Source: Coprinopsis marcescibilis (taxonomy: Eukaryota > Basidiomycota > Agaricomycetes > Agaricales > Psathyrellaceae). From it: a stretch of DNA of 12,909 nt. Shown piece by piece: positions 6,726 through 12,909 of this stretch. The stretch's first letter is position 1. Every line of letters starts with the position of its first letter. The position numbers were made by a program, and so were the translations under genes. The stretch covers positions 1 to 12,909 of the forward strand of contig ML210594.1 of NCBI GenBank assembly GCA_004369085.1, read 5' to 3'. The notes beneath the pieces were generated by a model, which was given only the letters and a program-made list of their open reading frames with translations, was not told the DNA's origin and did not search any database.

Positions 6726-9700
6726 TCAAGACTTGCACTTTGGTTTATGGGCCTTCCAATCCTTCTTCTGACATTCAGGCGAGCAATACCTGATGTTCTT
6801 GCACCCACCGCACTCCTTCAAACTCGGTTTACCTTTCTTGCGACAAGCGGAGCACTTGCGAGCTTGGGGCGAACGACCAACATTCTCGAGGTAAGAGACA
6901 GCAAATAGCGGCGACAATGCGAACCTGGTGACGTATGGAGCGAAGGGCTTCCATAACACCACCTTGTGCATGGCCTCATTGTCTTTACCACGTCCACAGC
7001 TACAAAGGGGGTCTGCCTCCATCATCTCTGTCAACGGGATGATACCGGCAGACTTGTACTCGCAGTTGGGACCATGCGCCCACGAGGTTCGGCATCGCTC
7101 AACTAACACTGGCAGCAATTGCTTCCACGACTGCATCTCGCCCTCAAACACGGGGATGTGAAGCATCTGGCCTTCGTGCACAAGCTTCCCAAACGGCTTT
7201 GAGAGCCGCTGGAGAAGCGGTACAGAAAGGGGAAGAACGAAGCCATCAGCTACCAATGTATGTGAAGCGAGGTCGAATCGGATTTGGTCGATGAAGAAGA
7301 CAGTGTCGGAGTTGTTGGACTCTTTGTCGCGTAGGCAAAACAGGCGCTTTGGGGTCGGGTCGCGATCGACCCCCGCAGCCTGAGTCATTACGGCATGAAT
7401 AGTGTCCTTGACGAACATGAGTGCGTCGTACTTGTTCTTCTTGAGGTTGGCGCGCTCCCTGTCTGAGAGCATCGAGCTGATGTGTGCATTAACCCACTTC
7501 GAGATGGTTCGCGATTTCGGATCTAGGGACGGGAGGATGGATAGGTTGACTCGATGGATGCTCCAAGGCGTAATTGCCCCATTTGACTCGACAACCGGGT
7601 ACGGATTCAGCTTTAGGCCGTCTGGGAGGAAAGAGCGAGACGGGAGCACGATAACCTGGTAGAGGTGCGTCAGCAAGGATAGAAAACATCGAGGGAGCTT
7701 TACCTACTTCAATGTATCGAGACTTTCGAGCAAGGCGAAGGCGATGGTTGGTAACCTGGACGGGGAATGGATAGGCCAGATCCTGAGCTTTATCCCCCAG
7801 TCCAACCCTAATAACGCACGGCGAGAGTTGCTTGATTTGAGGTGTCAATTTACTTCCCTTGGACGAGAACAGGCGAATTGATGCCTCATCGGTCAAGGAG
7901 ATGTGACCCGTCAAAGACTCAACCAGCTCGCATTGCTCGTCCAAGCTGACAGCAGTCCCGTCTACAGTGCCAAGCTGCGAGAGCATCTTCGGGGATCTGG
8001 AGAATGTGGTAGTGGATTGCGGCGAAGTTCCAGAATATCGAGAGGGAAGGGGATACTCGGGCAAAACATAGACGTGATTTTCTTGTCGGTGAGCTTGGCA
8101 CTGAAAATGCGGAGGGTCAAACCAAGCTTGGGAATAAGTCGCACACAGGCTGCCGGAGTATTGCGGACGCCGAATCCGATGCTGATGTTCTGATACGGCT
8201 CCTTATGCACTAGCAGCCATGATGGTGCGACAAAAGAAGCAACGAGAGACGACGTGCCCTTCCATCCTGCTATATCCTCTTCGAAAACCACTTGCTCGCG
8301 ACCCTTCGGACCCGTCGCGACTGCCCTCCCAAAGGCGACGTGAACGGCGGTGAAGCAGTTGTGGCATCGTTCACCGAATATGTCGCACTGGAGTGGTGGG
8401 GTTCCGATATCCTCGGGCTTGCAACTCTGGAGGACTGAAAGTTCGTGGCGGGGGATAACTAGAACTATGCGAACTAGCTCTGGGATGGTGTCCCAGGAAG
8501 CGAAGGGGCCAGTTCTGGAGGTACGAATTGCGAAGAAAGGCATCTTGTAGACCCCATGCCGAAAGAGCTGACCACAGACGTCCTGATAATGGAGGGTGTC
8601 CATCGACATAATATCCCACGCCGCGAGCTGTAGCGAACTGAATCGGTCCATGACCATGTTCCACACCTCTTGGCTGGGGTCAAGCTGGTTTCGAACAAGT
8701 TTCAGGAAGAGGATGAACGATTCGCGATTATAGTGTGCTAGGTTCGACGCCAGGAATGCGGTGTCAATATTCTTCTTGTTTGCTTCCCAGAAGTTGTCCG
8801 ATGTCTCTTGGCCGAAGATTTTGTCGTAGATGTCGTACAGAAGGGTACCGAGTTGGCCAGGGTCAAAGGTTGGTTTTAGTACGGAGCCCGGAAACTGAGC
8901 GGTATTAACGTCGCCCGATACTGTCCACTTCCAGGCTGTGACCTGATGGAACTGTGTCGCAGAACCCTTCGCCCGTTTCTCCGCGGATCGATACCGTAGC
9001 ACCTCATGAGTGTTTGAGAGTGACGAGAACCCACAAAGGTAATCGCACGGTACCAATCCGATCAAAAGTCCTATTGCAGTGATGTCGGCCTTGAGGTGTT
9101 CTTTGAATTCCTTCGTCGCATCTCGCTCCAAGCAAAGCAATGATTCTGAATAGAGGGCACTAGACGGAGCGGGCGAGAGGAGGGGGGTTGTGGAGATGAT
9201 AACGTTTAACAGTCCGATATGGTCTTCGAGGTTCGACGTATGGATCACGTTGAACAACGACGGCGCCCCAGTGAGGGAGGAAGGGGCTCTATACTGAGCG
9301 GGATCAAGCTGAATGAGGTGAGTCTTCCATTGTGCGACTGGCAATCCAAGTGTAAGCGTGCCGGTTGTATGGAACGATCGAAGAGCGTGGCAGACGGCGT
9401 TGGCGTCACCAACAAACAAACGGATGATGGGCGGATTGGACGATAAGGTGCTTGCTCGATAAGACGAGCACCACCCACTGAACTGGTCTTTTGCGGCTTT
9501 GACTACCTCCGACATGGATACCCCCTCTCTCTTCGTCGTGTTACCGAAGACGGGCGCGAGGTGGAAAGGAGTGACGGGGTCGGATCCATAGTGGAATGAG
9601 CCCCCTTCCCCTCCAAGGGAGTAGACAAACGTCGGGTTGATCTCTGTCGCTCCTGAAATCGATTTGTGGTCGGAAAAGGTTGTCCCTGTCTTCCAGTAAT

Positions 9701-10436
9701 TCTGAAACCCTTGATCAAGGATACTGGCAGCCTCAACCAGCGCAGGCCCGACAGACCTCACGGCGACACTGGAATGTCCTTTGTTATCGTTCGCAGTTGC
9801 GGTAAACGTGGCGTTGATGGCTTTGAGTCGAGATTCTGGAAGCTCGGGCATGTCGATGTAGAGCTTCCAGTGCCTTCTGACTTCTGATAACGTGTAGGCG
9901 GTGCAGAGTCTTATGTAAGGTGCGTACACAGATGCGCTCCAGCTGGGAAGGGAGTCGGAGAGGTCAAGGAGCTTGTTACACTGGGCGAGGAGAGCCGATC
10001 TCGAGCTTTTGTCCAGGCGAAAGTGGAAGAATGAATTCCAAATGGTGTCAAATGGTTGATCGTCAACGATCATGGTGAAAAGGAGGATGTTTCGAGCTGT
10101 CGAGGCGATACGAGGCTCATGTCAGACGACAAGGTGAGAGATCATAGAACGACGTACCTATGACGGCGGGATCAAAGTCCACACAAGTGAAGTCAAGCAC
10201 ACGCGCAGCTATTGAGCACGGTCAGCACTATTGAGCGGAAGATCAAGGTCTTTCTGAGACTTACGATGGGAGGGTTCTGTGAATATAGTGTAGAGAACAT
10301 TGCGTGGATCTCCACAGCCAAGGAGCAGCAACTTTGCAGGCTCTTCAAGGGGCAGGTCACCGATCAATGAAATTGCGCTTGTGTTGCCGATGGGGTAGAA
10401 ATAGTACTTGGTAGGCCAAAACAGCAGTTTAGACAT
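6726..10436 (-). CDS. DUF4470 / MYND-type zinc-finger protein, one frameshift
   Basis: Four exons on the minus strand: 10265-10436, 10158-10208, 7708-10096 and 6726-7655. Introns are 10209-10264 (GTAAGT...AATAG), 10097-10157 (GTACGT, CTGAC branch, GACAG) and 7656-7707 (GTAGGT...CCAG). The ATG at 10434-10436 opens MSKLLFWPTKYYFYPIGNTS, and LLLLGCGDPRNVLYTIF with VLDFTCVDFDPAVIARN across the exon junctions matches the DUF4470 N-terminal domain (residues about 1-110). The C-terminus is a complete MYND zinc finger, C-x2-C-x10-C-x2-C-x5-C-x3-C-x7-H-x3-C (6735-6854, residues about 1139-1178). The exons sum to 3542 bases, one short of a multiple of three. The break is near 8073, where LTDKKI must continue in another frame as HVYVLPEYPLPS; restoring one base gives about 1180 residues, normal for these proteins as I remember them. 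MYND fingers bind proline-rich partner peptides; the protein's role is unknown, probably intracellular. Family assignment is firm, integrity is not: real decay or a single-base sequence error. Confidence 0.85.
6735..6854 (-). other. MYND zinc-finger domain
   Basis: All eight zinc ligands (seven Cys, one His) are present with canonical spacing, including the typical RYCSPECQKKDWKAHKPKC end. It sits at the extreme C-terminus, two residues before the stop, and lies downstream of the frameshift. It would be lost from the protein if the frameshift is real and uncorrected. Confidence 0.9.
8066..8082 (-). other. Frameshift site in the DUF4470/MYND gene
   Basis: The reading frame of exon 3 up to LTDKKI continues into family-unlike sequence that stays open only to 7962, while the frame one base over is open from about 8064 through intron 3 and joins exon 4 in phase. 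The simplest account is loss of one C in an ATC-CAC context. No GT/AG pair of intron size can bridge the two frames without removing apparently conserved sequence on both sides. Confidence 0.65.
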
Positions 10437-10507
10437 GGCGGGCGTGCAGAAAGCGTCAAAATAGCAGTCCGCTTGCTCTTAGAGGCGTGGCAACACGGAA
10501 ATATCCG
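10437..10507. promoter_or_regulatory. Short gap between MYND gene start and Grc3 fragment
   Basis: Only about 70 bases separate the ATG of the minus-strand MYND gene from the first in-frame ATG of the plus-strand Grc3-like fragment. No TATA box is evident on either strand. If the MYND gene is expressed, its promoter must lie in or across the Grc3-derived sequence. Confidence 0.3.
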
Positions 10508-11548
10508 ATGTACGCCCACAAAACGCTCACATGTCCAGGCATGCGACAGGCGATGGATGTGGATTTTGGGCCTGCGACTAGTGCGAATGCCGTCGTGGCT
10601 GGCCAAAAGGAGGAGGAGCGGGAGGCAGAGATGCTGTCGACGTTCCGGCCTGTAGAGGGCGAGAATGTGTTTGGGATCTCTGCGGGTGAAGCAGCGGCGC
10701 TGGGGCTGCCCGAAGTGTCTGCCACCACCCTCGTTTTGCTCCCTGCGCATGAGACGTTGTGTCTGCTTGGCACGTTTGGGGTGGGCGTGGTGCATGGGTG
10801 TGTGGATCTGTTTGGGGTTCGGGTGGGTGTGGAAGGGCGCGGAGGCGGGGGCATGAGGGTGCACAGGGTGTTTGCGCCGAGCTCTGCGCCGTTGCCTGTC
10901 CTCAAAGCTGCCTTTGCTATTAAGTGCAGCAGAGGTGGGGGACATGTTTTGGAGGATTCGGTTTTCCGTGCGCTCCCTCTAAGCGTACAGAGCGTGGTGC
11001 AGCGACCCGTTTTGGACAGCGGGTGCTGTGATCGCGGTGCAGACGTTGCGGACGGGCGTGGAGAGGTTGGGGGTTGTGTGCCGGCCGTTTGAGGATGTGT
11101 TCAGGCCGAGTCGCTGGCAGAGGCGGTTGAACTGGGGTGTGCACCCTGATGCGGAGAGAGATCCAGAGGTGCTGCGTGTCCCTGGTGTTTATGTTGTGAG
11201 TGCTTTATTTCATTGGTCATGGTTTTATCGTTCGTGCGTATTGACTATGGGTTAGGTGTATAAACAGTCTAGGGATCTTGCACCGTATGTCCTTCCCCCC
11301 AGTTGGGCTGAAGCATTGGTTAAGTCGCTCGATCAACGGGTTTCAGCGTCTTATGCCCAACCTGCGCTCTCACCCACGTCCTTGTTGTCATACCCCCCTA
11401 TCCAATCCACCTTCAAACGCCGGCACACTGTTGAATGGGCTCCTGGGACGCTATGAGCGCGTCGCCTTTTTTGAGTGCGATGTTGGACAAAGCGAGTTTA
11501 CGGTTGGGGGCATGGTCGGCTTGTGTGTTGTCAGTGAGAGGGCCCTTG
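10508..11548 (+). pseudogene. Truncated Grc3/NOL9-type polynucleotide 5'-kinase fragment
   Basis: The family is recognised from LSTFRPVEGENVFGIS, HETLCLLGTFGVGVVHG and HRVFAPSSAPLPVL (frame of 10508), then LRTGVERLGVVCRPFEDVF (frame of 11025), LPPSWAEALVKSLDQ after a 60-base intron (11196-11255; GTGAGT, TTGAC branch, GTTAG), and RVAFFECDVGQSEFTVGGMV (frame of 11278). Grc3/NOL9 kinases work in the nucleolus with the Las1 nuclease in ITS2 pre-rRNA processing. This copy is broken in three ways. One extra base near 11024 shifts the frame. The P-loop stretch (11380-11440) reads in three frames and none contains GK[S/T], although TLLNGLLGRYERVAFFECD just after it is well kept. Homology stops at about 11548, at a GTGAGC donor-like site, with no sign of the remaining kinase domain before the next gene. 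The long acidic N-terminal region usual in fungal Grc3 is also missing. It is most likely a dead partial copy; the functional gene should be elsewhere. Confidence 0.75.
11196..11255 (+). other. Intron preserved in the Grc3-like pseudogene
   Basis: 60 bases, GTGAGT donor, TTGAC branch-like site ten bases before a GTTAG acceptor. It joins VPGVYV to VYKQSRDLAPYVLPPSW in phase 0. Its presence means that the fragment arose by DNA-level duplication or by decay of a resident gene, not by reverse transcription of a spliced mRNA. Confidence 0.7.
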
Positions 11549-11853
11549 GTGAGCGTTTTTTGGGTTTCTATTTCTGGTTTTGCGATGCCATTTTTTGGTG
11601 GTTTCGATGGCTTTTGTTGTCGTGTTCTGTTCCTCGCGTGCTGTCCCGAGCAAGGGACAGGGCTATTGGTTCATCATTTCTTTATTATTTCTTTATCCCT
11701 CATTTTCGTTTTCGGTTTCTATGTTCTGGTATGTCAGGTTTTGGTGTCCGACGCACCACCGAAATGCCTGTTGGAGATTGTAGAAGCAGTGAGTGGGAGA
11801 AGGCTTTGGGTTCTGTTGGAACCAATAGCTTGGCATCATGATATAGTTGCGGT
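11549..11853. other. Unassigned spacer after the Grc3 fragment
   Basis: T-rich sequence without the expected continuation of the kinase (no recognisable PPF-type exon start). It contains a perfect 7-base stem CTGTCCC-GAGCAA-GGGACAG (11641-11660) and several TTTCTTTAT stretches. The right end must serve as the 3' untranslated region of the minus-strand membrane-protein gene that ends at 11854. Confidence 0.4.
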
Positions 11854-12854
11854 CTACACATTACTACTATACATCGGTGGGGGCTCTTCTGCGGAGGTAG
11901 ACGTGGACGCTGGTCTCGCGTCCCGGGCCCTCAGTGACGCGACTTGCTGCTGCAGAAACCGGATCCGCTCTTTTAGTGCCTCGTTCCCATCCTCCAGCCA
12001 CCCGTCAGGACGCCCACTACTCCCAGGAGTAAACCCTGTCCCAGAATTGGCTGGCAGCCCATCCGGCACTGTGTTGCCCTCCCGTGCAGGAGCCCCAGCC
12101 ATCGCCTCGTTATCCAGATACCCTGTCCGCTGAGTATACCCTTTCCGGAATGGAACTGCGGGAGGAAGTATTGCATAGTCGCCTGCTCTGCCTGACGAGG
12201 CTTTGAAATTTGAACGTCGGCGGATTCCGAACGCCCGAGCAAGTCCCCCGAATCCTCCGTCGTCGGCTTGAGGGCGGCCCCAGGGGAATGATAATGCCAC
12301 AGCCAACGCCGACCCGCGTTTCCGGCGACGCCAGGCGAAGAGAAGGATGAGGATGAGGATTTGTAAGAGCGCCAATGCACCTATGGAACCGCCAATGATG
12401 GGGCCAACTGGCAGAGGTTTGGAACTTGGCCGTCCGTTTTTGGGTGTGGGAGTGTCGAGGATAATGATGATGGATGTGGTTGTTCCGTCTGGCGAGCGTA
12501 GGATGGTTGTGGAGAAGCTGAAAGGGTTTGGAACTTGAGGGGGAAGGGTTGCTGCGCTGGATGGTGTGTCTGTGTCTCCATTGGTGAGGGGTGGGGGTGG
12601 GGTGGTGCGGGGTATAGGCTTTGATGGCGATGATGGAGCCGACCTGGATGGACGCGGTGGAGGTGACAAGAGTGCTAATTCAGTGAGGGAAGTAATGAAC
12701 ACAAAATCTTCTGAGGTGGGATCCACCGTGGTCGTAGGGGGTTCAATTGGAAACAATTCAGAATCAGGGGGTTCAGCGTCGGGGAATTGACCTTTTGTAG
12801 TGGATTTTGCCCTCCGTATTTCGAGCACCGAACTGGCATTCCCAGCTGCAACGT
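11854..12854 (-). CDS. Single-pass membrane protein with PST-rich ectodomain (5' partial)
   Basis: The minus-strand frame ends at a TAG (11854-11856). Counting from codon 12828, residues 55-140 are rich in Pro, Ser and Thr (likely heavily O-glycosylated and outside the cell), residues about 143-165 are a membrane helix with small-residue start (GPIIGGSIGALALLQILILI), and WRRRKRG follows as an inside-positive stop-transfer signal. The cytoplasmic tail has a short heptad-like stretch (LKERIRFLQQQVASLRARD) and ends EEPPPMYSSNV, containing a PPPMY motif that could bind a WW domain (inference). This layout is widespread in mushroom genomes, usually with a signal peptide and a beta-sandwich-like ectodomain, and its function is generally unknown; sensors of the Mid2/Wsc type have a similar outline but I see no defining domain. 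There is no ATG: the frame is open to a TGA at 12907-12909. A CTTGTAG acceptor at 12855-12856 suggests this is the last exon, with the earlier exons beyond the window. Confidence 0.7.
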
Positions 12855-12909
12855 CTACAAGTAACTTGCAAGTTACAATTGTGAAATGTGGACCAAAGGA
12901 AACTATTCA

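Noticed and set aside
11435..12133. Plus-strand frame of 232 codons spanning the Grc3 fragment end and the membrane-protein gene
   Set aside because: It is out of frame with the Grc3 motifs and antisense to the membrane protein. Its hydrophobic look comes from T-rich spacer.

Overview
The window looks like genomic DNA of a filamentous basidiomycete (Agaricomycetes-type). Reasons: genes are split by 48-63 base introns with GT/AG ends and CTAAC/CTGAC-like branch sites, and the recognisable proteins are mushroom-type families (a DUF4470 + MYND zinc-finger protein, a Grc3/NOL9 polynucleotide-kinase fragment, a Pro/Ser/Thr-rich single-pass membrane protein, and a repeat-associated protein with an RSDAGVKRG motif). 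No bacterial, viral or plasmid signature was seen.

Layout. The left half (1 to about 6700) is gene-poor, partly AT-rich and full of debris. It holds a two-intron gene of a repeat-associated family (359-1308, 5' end unresolved), a 102-base minisatellite (1652-1990), a cluster of inverted CCGGTCACTGAC words (2501-2554), two weak membrane-protein exon candidates (2873-3166 plus, 3239-3628 minus), a TATA box + hairpin + CT-rich block on the minus strand that resembles part of an LTR or a fungal promoter (4061-4216), three consecutive intron-like segments on the minus strand (4756-5044), an AT-rich palindromic repeat (5695-5755) and a doubtful Ser/Arg-rich ORF (6268-6642).

The right half is genic. 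A large minus-strand gene (6726-10436, four exons) encodes a protein of about 1180 residues with DUF4470 at the N-terminus and a complete MYND zinc finger at the C-terminus. Its exon 3 carries one net single-base loss near 8073. Head-to-head with it lies a 5'-derived fragment of a Grc3/NOL9 gene (10508-11548) with a +1 frameshift, a ruined P-loop and no 3' half: a pseudogene. The last gene, on the minus strand (11854 to beyond the right edge), encodes a single-pass membrane protein with a PST-rich ectodomain.

No operon-like or pathway relation among these genes can be argued from the sequence. I found no convincing new system. The best leads are the decaying Grc3 fragment abutting the MYND gene's start, the lone frameshift in that otherwise well-kept gene, and the patchwork of repeats on the left.
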